In this document: positions 1 through 8,900 of the stretch, one piece after another
Layout: every line of letters starts with the position of its first letter
How positions within the stretch are numbered: position 1 is the stretch's first letter
DNA from: Paenibacillus alkaliterrae
GTDB taxonomy: Bacteria; Bacillota; Bacilli; Paenibacillales; Paenibacillaceae
Direction of reading: 5' to 3'
Length of the DNA stretch: 64,000 nt
Assembly: GCF_021532375.1 (NCBI RefSeq)
Contig: NZ_JAKGAP010000014.1
Coordinates: 1 to 64,000, forward strand
Program-made: the position numbers and the translations under genes
The notes under the pieces: generated by a model
Seen by the model: only the letters and a program-made list of their open reading frames with translations
Told to the model about the DNA's origin: nothing
Database searches by the model: none

Positions 1-112
1 ATACGGGATTTGTTCTTGTCCGGAACGCTTCCTAGTATAGCAAGTGGCGCTTTTTTGCTCAAAGCTCAAATTACTTCATTACAGGAATGGCTCCTTGTCC
101 TTTTAAACGCAT

Positions 113-159
113 AAAAAAAAGCACACCCCTAAACGCATCAAGCGCCATGGAGTGTGCTT
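113..159 (-). terminator. Rho-independent terminator of the small gene at 193-654
   Basis: Inverted arms AAGCACAC (119-126) and GTGTGCTT (152-159) can form a stem. On the minus strand the stem is followed by a run of T (A-run at 113-120 on plus). It lies 34 bases past the stop of the upstream minus-strand gene. Confidence 0.75.
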
Positions 160-192
160 CACTCGGAATATTGAACTAGCCTAAAGTATATA

Positions 193-654
193 CTAGAACG
201 GCATCTTCGACAAATCCGCCGGATTTTGCAAATCAATAAGCACCGCATGGTCAGCTTGCGAGACGACGCCCTCCGCCTCCAGCAGCCATAGCAGCTGTGT
301 ACCGTCCAGTTCTTTTGAATGAGACCGTTTACCGCCCTTCTTGCCCGATACAGAAACGCCATCCTTTGGATGCACCTTCACCCCGCTGCCGTCCTTGGCC
401 AATCGGTCAACAATCGTCTTCGTTTCTTCGTTTACCCCTTGATCTACGATCGTCAGCCTAACATCCGTCCCCATCCGCCGCGAAAATGAAAACATCGAAC
501 GAACATACCATTCTATGTTGTTCTGCTTATCATCAGCGACCAGCACATAATGCTTGCCGGACTCCTTCTTTCCCTTGCGTGCCCGGTAAGCCAGATGCAC
601 CGACAATGCTGCCAAAGCATAACAGCCAATAATTAGAAATAGAATCTCTAACAT
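193..654 (-). CDS. Conserved hypothetical protein with one N-terminal membrane segment
   Basis: About 153 residues, function not recognised. It opens with a hydrophobic segment (residues about 3-20, MLEILFLIIGCYALA) and a basic stretch (RARKGKK), so it is probably membrane-anchored with a cytoplasmic tail. The next part (HYVLVADDKQNNIEW) faintly resembles the first strand of a GT-A glycosyltransferase fold, but it is too short and lacks a DxD motif. The ATG at 654 is preferred because an AGGAGG sits 8 bases upstream; a GTG at 663 overlaps that same site and is unlikely. It follows degU and ends in its own terminator, so it may be transcribed alone or by read-through from degSU. Confidence 0.7.
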   Translation of the reverse strand: MLEILFLIIGCYALAALSVHLAYRARKGKKESGKHYVLVADDKQNNIEWYVRSMFSFSRRMGTDVRLTIVDQGVNEETKTIVDRLAKDGSGVKVHPKDGVSVSGKKGGKRSHSKELDGTQLLWLLEAEGVVSQADHAVLIDLQNPADLSKMPF

Positions 655-773
655 GGCGGTCACCTCCTCTTTGTGACACTATATGCCGCGAAGCGCCCAC
701 TGGTTCCGTCAAAATAGGACAAGAAGACGAATTGTACGTTCTCCGCCAACCGCCATCCTTAGCTTAACCCGGC

Positions 774-813
774 GTCTCCGGCGCCGCCTCAAAGGCAGCC
801 CCGGAGACTTTTT
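774..813 (+). terminator. Terminator-like hairpin on the plus strand with no matching gene
   Basis: GTCTCCGG (774-781) pairs with CCGGAGAC (801-808), followed by TTTTT (809-813). The polarity is plus, but every nearby gene is minus. It could end a short plus-strand RNA or be part of the repeat-rich intergenic element. Confidence 0.5.
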
Positions 814-818
814 CATCC

Positions 819-942
819 TTGCTCCACTATCCCTTCTGCTCAGTAACGATAGCCTGCAATCGTTTATCCCGTCCACTCAACATTCTATCCTCTTCGAACC
901 GCCATTTTTTCCTTCCTGAGTTAAGGGGATAGTGGAGCAAAG
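819..942. repeat. Dispersed inverted-repeat element, copy 1 (two ends, ~120 bp)
   Basis: The left end TTGCTCCACTATCCC (from 819) is matched by its exact complement GGGATAGTGGAGCAA (to about 940), and inner CTCAG/CTGAG arms also pair. The same ends recur at 26248-26274, 40947-41272, 42532-42558 and 54058-54130. The element is noncoding and looks MITE- or REP-like. No target duplication is visible. Confidence 0.75.
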
Positions 943-1093
943 AAATTAAAAAGCACTTTCCCGCCTTAAAAAAATCCATAATCAGCCACAAACCGCAATA
1001 AATGAACGCCCTCCCACAGTCCAAAAAAAAATCCCGCATCAACCGATACGGGATTTTTCGTTATATGTAAAACGCAGCAAATCTGCAAGGCCG

Positions 1094-1825
1094 TTACAGC
1101 GTAACCCAGCCATATTTGATCGATTGAATGACGGCCTGCGTGCGGTCGTCGACCTCCATTTTTTGCAAAATGCTGCTGACATGGTTCTTAACGGTTTTCT
1201 CGCTGATGAACAGGAACTCTCCGATAAGCTTATTGCTCTTGCCCTCTGCCATAAGCCGCAAAACCTCTGCCTCCCGGCGCGTCAACGGACTCTCATCGCC
1301 CGCAACGAACTTCACGCCCGGCTCTTGAGCCGCAGCCGCACCCGATACGATGCCCATCTCATCCAAATATGTCATACGGCGAAGCTGATTAATCAGCTTG
1401 CCCGTTACCTTCGGATGAATGTAGGCATGGCCTTGAACGACGGAGCGAATAGCATTAATAAGCGATTCCGCCTCCATGTCCTTCAGCAGGTAGCCTGTCG
1501 CACCCTTGCGCAGTGTTTCGAACACATAGCTCTCATCGTCATGAATCGACAAAATAATAACCTTCACGTCCGGAAACATGTTCTTCAAACGCTCGGTCGT
1601 GGCTACGCCGTTCTCGATCGGCATATTGATGTCCATCAATACGATTTCCGGAATAATATGATTGCAAAATTCTAATACTTGAATGCCGTCTCCGCATTCG
1701 CCAATGACTTCCAGATCGTCTTCCATATTCAGAATACGCTTGAGTCCTTCACGAAACAGCTGATGGTCATCCGCCAGTAAAATTTTAATGGTTTGCGTAC
1801 TGCTTGCAGGTTTCTGGATTATCAT
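1094..1825 (-). CDS. degU: Two-component response regulator DegU
   Basis: NarL/FixJ-type response regulator, 243 residues (B. subtilis DegU has 229). The receiver domain has the acidic pair D19-D20, phosphoacceptor D65 in LMDINMP, and a conserved K (YLLKDM) near residue 115. The C-terminal LuxR-type helix-turn-helix begins at [15 protein letters not shown]. Phosphorylated DegU controls degradative enzymes, motility and biofilm genes in Bacillus. The start ATG has AAAGGAG 7 bases upstream, inside the 3' end of degS, and the genes are 4 bases apart, so they form one translationally linked operon. An Ala-rich linker of about 20 residues ([10 protein letters not shown]) joins the two domains and accounts for the extra length. 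Confidence 0.95.
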   Translation of the reverse strand: MIIQKPASSTQTIKILLADDHQLFREGLKRILNMEDDLEVIGECGDGIQVLEFCNHIIPEIVLMDINMPIENGVATTERLKNMFPDVKVIILSIHDDESYVFETLRKGATGYLLKDMEAESLINAIRSVVQGHAYIHPKVTGKLINQLRRMTYLDEMGIVSGAAAAQEPGVKFVAGDESPLTRREAEVLRLMAEGKSNKLIGEFLFISEKTVKNHVSSILQKMEVDDRTQAVIQSIKYGWVTL

Positions 1826-1829
1826 TATC

Positions 1830-2990
1830 TTACTCCTTTCTAGATTCGGAAGTTGTTGGAATATCTATCATAATCTTCGTCCCTTGTCCGGGATTTGAGT
1901 CTATATCCATCCTTCCTTCGATCAGCTCGATACGTTCTCTCATCCCCACCAGTCCAAAATGCGTGTTGTTTCCCGCGTCCTGCTCAATCCAATCGCTGCG
2001 AAAGCCAACGCCGTTGTCCTGTATGACGAGAGAGATATGCTCGGGCCGAAAGTTGATTTCGAGAATGATGTGGGAAGCGCTCGCATGCTTATATGCATTG
2101 GTGAAAGCTTCCTGTACCAGGCGGAAAATCGCCGCTTCCATCGCAGACGGCATTCGGGCTTCCCTACCGGTAAGTTCGAATACGGTATGTATTTTTGTTT
2201 TCTCTTCGAAATCCTGCGTAAATTTGCGAAGCGTCGGCACAAGCCCCAGATCATCCAACGCCATCGGACGCAAATTAAATATAATTTTGCGTATTTCCTC
2301 CAGCCCGGAACGAACCTGTCCCTTCAAATCTACTAATTCTTCCTGTACCATCACAAATTCCTGCTTGATCAGCATACGTTCCGCAATTTCTGTGCGCAGG
2401 ACGATATTGGCAAGCGACTGCGCGGGACCATCGTGAATTTCTCTGGCGATCCGTTTACGCTCTTCCTCTTGAGCCAAAATAATCTTCAGGCCTAGCAGGT
2501 GTCTTGTCTTGGCCGATTCCAAAATGCGGGTAACCTGGTTCAGATCCCCTGCCAAATATTCAAGCACGACATTGATTTGCGAAGCAATCGTTTCAGCCCG
2601 TTCAATGGAATTCTCGACATTGCGGACGCGCTTCTGCAAATCGTCCCGACGCGCTTTCAGGTAAGATTCCTTCTCGCGGTAAACCATGAGATCGAGCTGG
2701 ATTTGCGTTGCTTTCTCATACGCCGTCTTGATATCCTCTTCCTTGTACTTCACGAAATCCCGGCTTACTTCCGTTAAGCGAATGCGCGCGCGGCGATAGT
2801 CCTGCTCAAGCTGATCCACTTTATCGATCGTCTTCATCGTTTCCTGAAGGACGTTCTCCAGCTCCTGCTCAAGCGAATCCAGCTCCGTGCGCGCAGATTC
2901 GCATATCTCATATATTTGATATTTACTGTCTTCCATGACGGCGATGGCATTTTTAATTATTCGATTAATATCGACTGTAAGGTGGTCCAC
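1830..2990 (-). CDS. degS: Sensor histidine kinase DegS
   Basis: Cytoplasmic kinase of 386 residues, partner of the adjacent degU. Residues 1-170 form the DegS sensory coiled coil. The HisKA_3 box EERKRIAREIHDGPA carries the phosphorylated H186. The ATPase domain shows the N box (LVQEAFTNAYKHA), the G1 box (QDNGVGF) and the G2 region (FGLVGMRERIELIEG). There is no membrane segment, as expected for DegS. Translation starts at GTG 2990, about 12 bases after AAAGG; family alignment (DHLTVDINRIIKNAI) supports this start. A TATAAT at 3028-3033 could be its promoter -10, but the -35 is poor. Confidence 0.95.
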   Translation of the reverse strand: MDHLTVDINRIIKNAIAVMEDSKYQIYEICESARTELDSLEQELENVLQETMKTIDKVDQLEQDYRRARIRLTEVSRDFVKYKEEDIKTAYEKATQIQLDLMVYREKESYLKARRDDLQKRVRNVENSIERAETIASQINVVLEYLAGDLNQVTRILESAKTRHLLGLKIILAQEEERKRIAREIHDGPAQSLANIVLRTEIAERMLIKQEFVMVQEELVDLKGQVRSGLEEIRKIIFNLRPMALDDLGLVPTLRKFTQDFEEKTKIHTVFELTGREARMPSAMEAAIFRLVQEAFTNAYKHASASHIILEINFRPEHISLVIQDNGVGFRSDWIEQDAGNNTHFGLVGMRERIELIEGRMDIDSNPGQGTKIMIDIPTTSESRKE

Positions 2991-3067
2991 AACAGATCGG
3001 CAACCTTTCTCTATTTAAAGGTTAATCTATTATATCATACCACACTTTGGTCAGGATTCGTCCATCG

Positions 3068-5779
3068 TTAATCGATGGTAATCTTTTTCGTTTTGCCGTC
3101 GTACCCAACTTTGAGTCCAAGCTTCTCAGAGAACAAGCGGATTGGGATTAACGTTCGGCTATTTCGAATAATCGGCGCTACTTCAGACGTATGAAGGGTG
3201 CCGTTCAGGTTGAGATCCTTTTGGCCAATCGTCATTTCCATCATGATATTGCCGCGGAGCACAGTCACCTGACCCTTCTTCCCGTCATAGAGCAGCCTTC
3301 CTCCCATCGCATCCGAAACGAATCGAATCGGTACGTAGGTCACTCCGTTTAATAGAATCGGTGCGGAATCCAGCTTAAACGACTTGCCGTTAAGCGTGGC
3401 CGTCGTATTGCCAACGTTCATTTCGATCTTGGCATTCGTATCGGTAGCAGCTGTCGGCGAATACTGCAGCTTCATATTATCGAGTGCGATCGCGCCCGCT
3501 GCCGCCCGTTCATCCTGGACTTCAGGAAGCGTAACGACGTAAACCCGCTTCAGCTTCACCGGAAATTTCATGCCGTCTGAAGATAAATTCACCTTGACCG
3601 TCTTCCAACCGTCCCAATCCAGCTGTTTGGCAAGGTTCAGTAAATAAGCTTTTCCGTTCGCATCCAGAAACTCTGCCCGAACCCAATTCAAGCTGTTGTC
3701 GCTATACAGATCGACCGTCATGGAGATGGGCGCTCCCGGCAAGGTACGGCCGTTTGAACCAAATGCAGCATAGGACGCTTTCGTGCCCGTGCCGTTCGTG
3801 AAATCGTAATCAAGCTGCAATGCCCGCGGAGATGGTTGCTCCGGGAGATCCGATACCAGCTTCACTCTGCCTTTCGTTTCGGCAGGCGTCACCTCCGAGG
3901 TGATCGCGTAGGTCGATTTCTCGAAATCCTCGAACGTCATGACCGTTTCGCCCTGCGTGAACGGAATCATCGCCGCATAACCGTCGTAACGGGCAATCGC
4001 GTAGCCCGTGCTTACGCCGGCGTCAACCGATTCCACCGTCAGGCTGTCGCCCTCTTGAACGGCCGTAAATCCGATGAACTGCCACTCGACGGAGTCGCCG
4101 CTAAGCTTATACGAATTGCCATTCTTAAGCTTGACTGTAAGCGGTACGGCTGTTGTAGCGCCTTTGGACAGCGAGCCAACTGCGTTATCAATGGTTAGCG
4201 AAGCGATCTGATCCTTCCCGACTACCTCTACCTCGTACTGCGTCGAGATCGCGCCCGATTTAACGCTGAGCGACGTTTTGCCGGCTTTGGCCGCCGTAAA
4301 CGTATTGCCCTCGAAGGTACCGACAGCCTTCGTGCTGCTCCATACCGCGGATGTATTGTCCACGGCGATTGGATTGTAGTAGGTGTCGTAGCTACGCAAG
4401 GAGTAGGACGCTTGCTGCCCGATGAAAAGCACTTTGGAGCCGCTCACCGAAATGCCCTTCAGCTGGCCTTCCGGCGCGGACGTGAATACGCCGATGCCGT
4501 TCGCTACGCTGCGCTGCGTCGTCCCGTATTGCGTCGGATGCGCAAGCTGGAGCCAGGTCGTTCCGAGAGGACGCTCAACCATCGTCGTGGAGCCTCCGCC
4601 GTCGAGGTTTACGCCCTTGTCGACGCCAAGCTGAACCATAATCTGCTGCAGCTCCTTCAGATTCAAACCCGTATTGCCGCCGTTCCGCTCGCTCGTGATC
4701 AAATATACCTTCGTGCCGTCCTTCGAATATCCGACTCCTGAACGCGACGTGTACGAAGAGCCGCTAACACCCGCAACATCGCGAGAGTATGCGCTTGCCG
4801 CCCCGTTATTTACGAGCAGCGTATGGCCGCCCGCCAGCATTTCCAGGGAAGCGGGGTCTACCTTCACTTTCGTCGTTTGCGAAACGAGGGAATAGTCGGC
4901 GACAAGGGGCTCTCCGACCTTCAAATGCTCCTTCACATAAGCAGCCGCTGTTCCATGCGTACGCAGAATGTAGCCGTCGGCCGGCACTTGGCCGGGAATC
5001 GCCTCATTGATCGAGATGGCCTCGATCACGCCGTTTCGAACGAATACCTCTGTCGGCTTGGTGAAGGAATTTTTCGGTCTTTCCGCACCTCCCCAAGCGC
5101 TTGTGTAAATGTACATCACATTCACATGGCTATATTGGGCGCCGTTCGTTTCCGGATAGTAGGCCGATTGATTAACGCCCTCCAGCGGGAATGTCGAACC
5201 GTCCGCTGCCGTGACCAGGCCTTCGAACGTATAATGGTCGATTGACGGCTTGCGGTCCTTCGACACGGAGAAGGCATACATGCCCGTGAGGCTTGCCGGA
5301 CTGGACATGATCATGCTTCCCGAAACCTGTGCGCCCAGAGGCGCCCCTTCGGTGCCCATAACGAACACGTCGGCATTGATCGCCGCTACCGCTCCGTTTT
5401 CCTTGCTCATGTTCAGAATGCTGTTCACTTGCCCGATACTATTATTTTTACCGCTGATCACGTTTAAGGATACGTACGGATTTGTTAAATCCACTTCTAT
5501 GACATGAACATCGGTCTGGACCTTGGAGCTGCCCCGCGTCGTGTGCCAGACATAATCGAGCCGCTTTGCTCCTGCCGTGACGAATGCCTGCTCCTTAAGC
5601 TTTAGCGCAGATGCACTCGCCGCGGCCGCATCCGCAGCCTCAATGACTGCCGTTTGCCAGCCGCTTGGCATGATGGAAGCGATTGGCTGTGCCAGCAAAG
5701 CACCTCCTAACAATACGACAATAACCCTTTTTCCGATACTTTCCGTCTTCCGTCCGATGCTGCTTTCAACCTTACCCAT
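3068..5779 (-). CDS. Secreted phosphodiester glycosidase (NAGPA-type) with copper-amine-oxidase-like C-terminal repeats
   Basis: Exported protein of 903 residues. A signal segment spans roughly residues 18-48 (RVIVVLLGGALLAQP). The NAGPA domain covers about 75-430 and carries the hallmark NLDGGGSTTM. Members cleave phosphodiester-linked sugars, for example N-acetylglucosamine-1-phosphodiesters. An Ig-like segment (about 440-520) and a galactose-binding-like beta region (about 610-760) follow. The last 120 residues are a Cu_amine_oxidN1-type stalk (GVTYVPIRFVSDAMG; RTLIPIRLFSEKLG), a common wall-associated module in Paenibacillus. The ATG at 5779 follows GGGAGAG by about 11 bases. A wall polymer or secondary polysaccharide is a plausible substrate, but that is inference. 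Confidence 0.85.
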   Translation of the reverse strand: MGKVESSIGRKTESIGKRVIVVLLGGALLAQPIASIMPSGWQTAVIEAADAAAASASALKLKEQAFVTAGAKRLDYVWHTTRGSSKVQTDVHVIEVDLTNPYVSLNVISGKNNSIGQVNSILNMSKENGAVAAINADVFVMGTEGAPLGAQVSGSMIMSSPASLTGMYAFSVSKDRKPSIDHYTFEGLVTAADGSTFPLEGVNQSAYYPETNGAQYSHVNVMYIYTSAWGGAERPKNSFTKPTEVFVRNGVIEAISINEAIPGQVPADGYILRTHGTAAAYVKEHLKVGEPLVADYSLVSQTTKVKVDPASLEMLAGGHTLLVNNGAASAYSRDVAGVSGSSYTSRSGVGYSKDGTKVYLITSERNGGNTGLNLKELQQIMVQLGVDKGVNLDGGGSTTMVERPLGTTWLQLAHPTQYGTTQRSVANGIGVFTSAPEGQLKGISVSGSKVLFIGQQASYSLRSYDTYYNPIAVDNTSAVWSSTKAVGTFEGNTFTAAKAGKTSLSVKSGAISTQYEVEVVGKDQIASLTIDNAVGSLSKGATTAVPLTVKLKNGNSYKLSGDSVEWQFIGFTAVQEGDSLTVESVDAGVSTGYAIARYDGYAAMIPFTQGETVMTFEDFEKSTYAITSEVTPAETKGRVKLVSDLPEQPSPRALQLDYDFTNGTGTKASYAAFGSNGRTLPGAPISMTVDLYSDNSLNWVRAEFLDANGKAYLLNLAKQLDWDGWKTVKVNLSSDGMKFPVKLKRVYVVTLPEVQDERAAAGAIALDNMKLQYSPTAATDTNAKIEMNVGNTTATLNGKSFKLDSAPILLNGVTYVPIRFVSDAMGGRLLYDGKKGQVTVLRGNIMMEMTIGQKDLNLNGTLHTSEVAPIIRNSRTLIPIRLFSEKLGLKVGYDGKTKKITID

Positions 5780-5910
5780 TATTGTAGTAACTCTCCCATC
5801 CTCTAATCTATTAGTTATAGACTACCAAATGGCTGGAAAAGTTACGGCCAATAAAAGAGAATGATCAATATTGCCCAGCTAATCACTTTTACCTATGTCC
5901 ATTTACCTAC

Positions 5911-5956
5911 AAAATAATCTCTATTCGCGCCGATACGGCTTGAATAGAGATTTTTA
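5911..5956 (-). terminator. Hairpin terminator, possibly bidirectional, after the 1470-residue SLH gene
   Basis: AATCTCTATTC (5916-5926) and GAATAGAGATT (5942-5952) form an 11-bp stem. A/T-rich runs lie on both sides, so it may stop transcription in either direction. It begins 13 bases beyond the stop of the SLH gene. Confidence 0.75.
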
Positions 5957-5964
5957 ATTGGACG

Positions 5965-8900
5965 TTATGGAGACATGAACTTCGCCTTCTGCAGCAAACG
6001 CATGAGCATGACCGCGCCCTCCGCCCTCGTCGCATTCGTCAGCGGACTGACCGTCGCCGAGGTCTTGCCATTGATGATGCCGAGATATACCGCTTTCGCG
6101 ACATCCGTCTGTGCATAGGAGCCGATTTTGCCCCGATCCTTAAATGTTTGCAAATAAGAGGCGGCCGATTGCGGAAGCTGGACGTTTAGACCCGCCGCCG
6201 CGGCGGCTCTCATCAACATGACAGCCATTTCCTGACGGGTAATCAGGCTGTTTGGTTTAAAGGTGCCGTCGGTATTGCCCATCACAATTCCGGCTGATGA
6301 TGCCGATCCGATGTATACCCCCATCGCCGTGTTTGCGTTCACGTCCTTGAACTTGGCTGCGGCCGTCTTATTGCCGCCAAGACCCAGCCCTTTTGCTATA
6401 TATGCCGCAAACTCGCCGCGCGTAATCGCCTTCTGCGGCTCAAACCTCGACGCCGTTCGGCCTTCGACAATAAATTTGCGCGCCAGCGTATGGATCGTGC
6501 TTGCCGCCCAGTGTGAGGATACGTCCGCAAAGCTTGACGTATTCCTGATCAGCGCGTACGAGCTGTTTCCTTGGCGCTTAAAGGTCGCGACCGTCTTGCC
6601 TGCGCTGGTCGTGAATTCGGTCGGCACATAGGACAAACCGCCTGTCTGCGGATCAAACCATACGACGGCCGACTGGCTGGCATCTATCGTCTGATAATTT
6701 TGGATCGTACGCGACACATAACCGTTAAATTCGTTATACGGCTTCTGTACTGTGCCATTAACGGCTGTTACATCGAAATGATAAGGTCCTGCCAGAAGCT
6801 GAGAGTTCGAGCTGCTAATTTTCGCGTTGAGATTGTTCGTCAGCGCAGACAGGCCTTGATCAATCCGTATAAGCAGCTGGCCCGAATCGCTGTACCCGTT
6901 CAGCAGAGTTTGAATATCCGTGAAATCCTTCGCATTCAGCTGCAGCTCGTAAGTGGAATCCCCATACTGAACCGCAAAGACCGAATTCGCATTCAAGCGG
7001 TACGCGTTATCGAGCGTGCCGATTGAAATCGCTACGATAGCTGCGCGTTCGGTTGACGGCACTTTAAAGACTACGCGCGGATTCGGCAAGCCCGCTGTAC
7101 GGGCCGTCTGGTATGCCGTAAGCACCCTATCGCTCATCACCGTGTAACGGTTGGCCTGAACGCCCGCCGGGGATACGTCGGTGGACGTCGTCGCCGTTGT
7201 CGTCTTCAAGCCGATGCCGCCGCCGTCGCCTGCTTCATAATCGCCGGACAACCCGTCCAGAATCGTCGTTTGATTCGCGACGCCAATATTGGCGAAGCTA
7301 TTAACGGTCGCTCCATTATTTGTGCGCAAGCCGGAAGACGTGGAATAGTAGGTGACATAAACCATATCGCCTATGGATACAGGAGACGCAAGCGTCATCG
7401 CGACAGAATTCCCGCTGATGGAAACGCTGGATACCGTTCTCATCGTTTCATTCACCTTGACGAAAAACTGCACGGTCGAAGGCACATAACCGCTATTCAG
7501 ACTTTCGCCAAAGTTAAGGGTCAATACGCTTCCTTTTACAATCGCTCCGTATATCGTGCCCGTCTGTCCGCCGCCGCTTCCGCCGGTGCTTCCGCCCGAG
7601 GAGACATGGTTAAAGGAAGGAGCCGGATTTCCTGACAGGTCAATCACCAGCGTGGTCGAGGCCAAGTAGGATACCGTGACAACCTCTCCTGATGCGACGG
7701 CTGACGACAATGTCAGGAATACCCCGTTGCCTGACACCTGGACCTGCACGACAGAGCGCGCAATATTATTGATCAATACGCTGTATTGTCCGACTGAAGG
7801 CACGCTTGCCGTATTTAAAATCTTATTATACGTCAGCGTAACGACAGAACCGCTCGCGGTTACCGATTGCAGGCTAGGCGCACTGGTGTCCGGTACGCTG
7901 TACAGGTTGTAGTTCGTAATCGCGTTCAAATAATTGCCCGCCATATCCCGCAGCGCGTAAGAGCCTGGCGAATAGGACACCTTGATGTTCTGATAATTTT
8001 GGATCGTGCCGCTTACCGTAAGCAGCACGCTATTGCCTGTGCTCGAGATCGACGTTGCGCTATAGTTAACCCCGCCGATATTAACCGTAAATTGCAAATA
8101 CGCATTGCTGCTGACAGGAGCCAGATCCTTGCTGAAAACTAACGTAATCGCGCTGCCCGAAGCGGTCCCGCTAACTAATATGGGCAGCGTATTATCCTGC
8201 GCGCCCGTCACTTCCTGAAGACTGACGCTCGCCGCTTCATTCGCGGAAAGGTCCTGAATAAGTCCGGGCGTCGTTTTGGAATAGGACAGCTCAACCTGCT
8301 GCCCCGCAACAATCGGGCTCATAAGCGTAAGCAGGACGGACTCGCCTCGAATCTGGATGCCGCTTACGGCACGCGGCGCTCCGTTAACCGTCACATAGAA
8401 GCTTCCCGTTGAAGGGATCACGTCAGCATTCAAAGCCTCGTTATAGAACATCGTAATCGTCGAACCGCTCCATTGAAGCTTGCTGAGCACCGGCGCAGCC
8501 GTGTCGGAGCCAAACGTCCGGAACGTCCATTGGTATTCATTCAATATGCCCGCGAATGCGTTATCGGCCATATCTGTGACCGCGTTCGCGTCCATATATA
8601 CGTAGTAGGCCGTATTAGAGATTAAAGGCATATTTGGCGTAATGTTTATCTTCCTGTTATCGGAGCTGTCTACCGAATAGCTGCCGGCTACAATGCCTGC
8701 GGAACCTCCGCTGGCCGGGATGAACCTGATCGAGTTGACGGTCGAGCCTGCCCCAATCTTAACCGGCTCGCTGAACGTAGCGGAGAAGGTACTGCTCAGC
8801 CCGACTAATGTCGCATTATTCAAAGGATTCAATAAGGTAAGCGTTGGACTGATCGTATCCTGCGTCACAGTAAATGACCATGTACCGGTGGATGACATGC

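Larger units (their letters stand above)
655..1093. other. 440-base intergenic region with a plus-strand hairpin and a paired dispersed repeat
   Basis: I see no convincing gene here. The region holds an orphan plus-strand terminator-like hairpin (774-813) and an inverted pair of the dispersed repeat (819-843 and 916-942). Open frames across it have no ribosome site or family resemblance. Confidence 0.6.

Noticed and set aside
165-177. 13-base match AATATTGAACTAG shared with 26333-26345
   Set aside because: Too short and without further similarity; treated as chance.
683-919. Plus-strand open frame of 78 codons
   Set aside because: It runs through a terminator hairpin and a repeat element, is Arg-rich in a chance manner and has no ribosome site.
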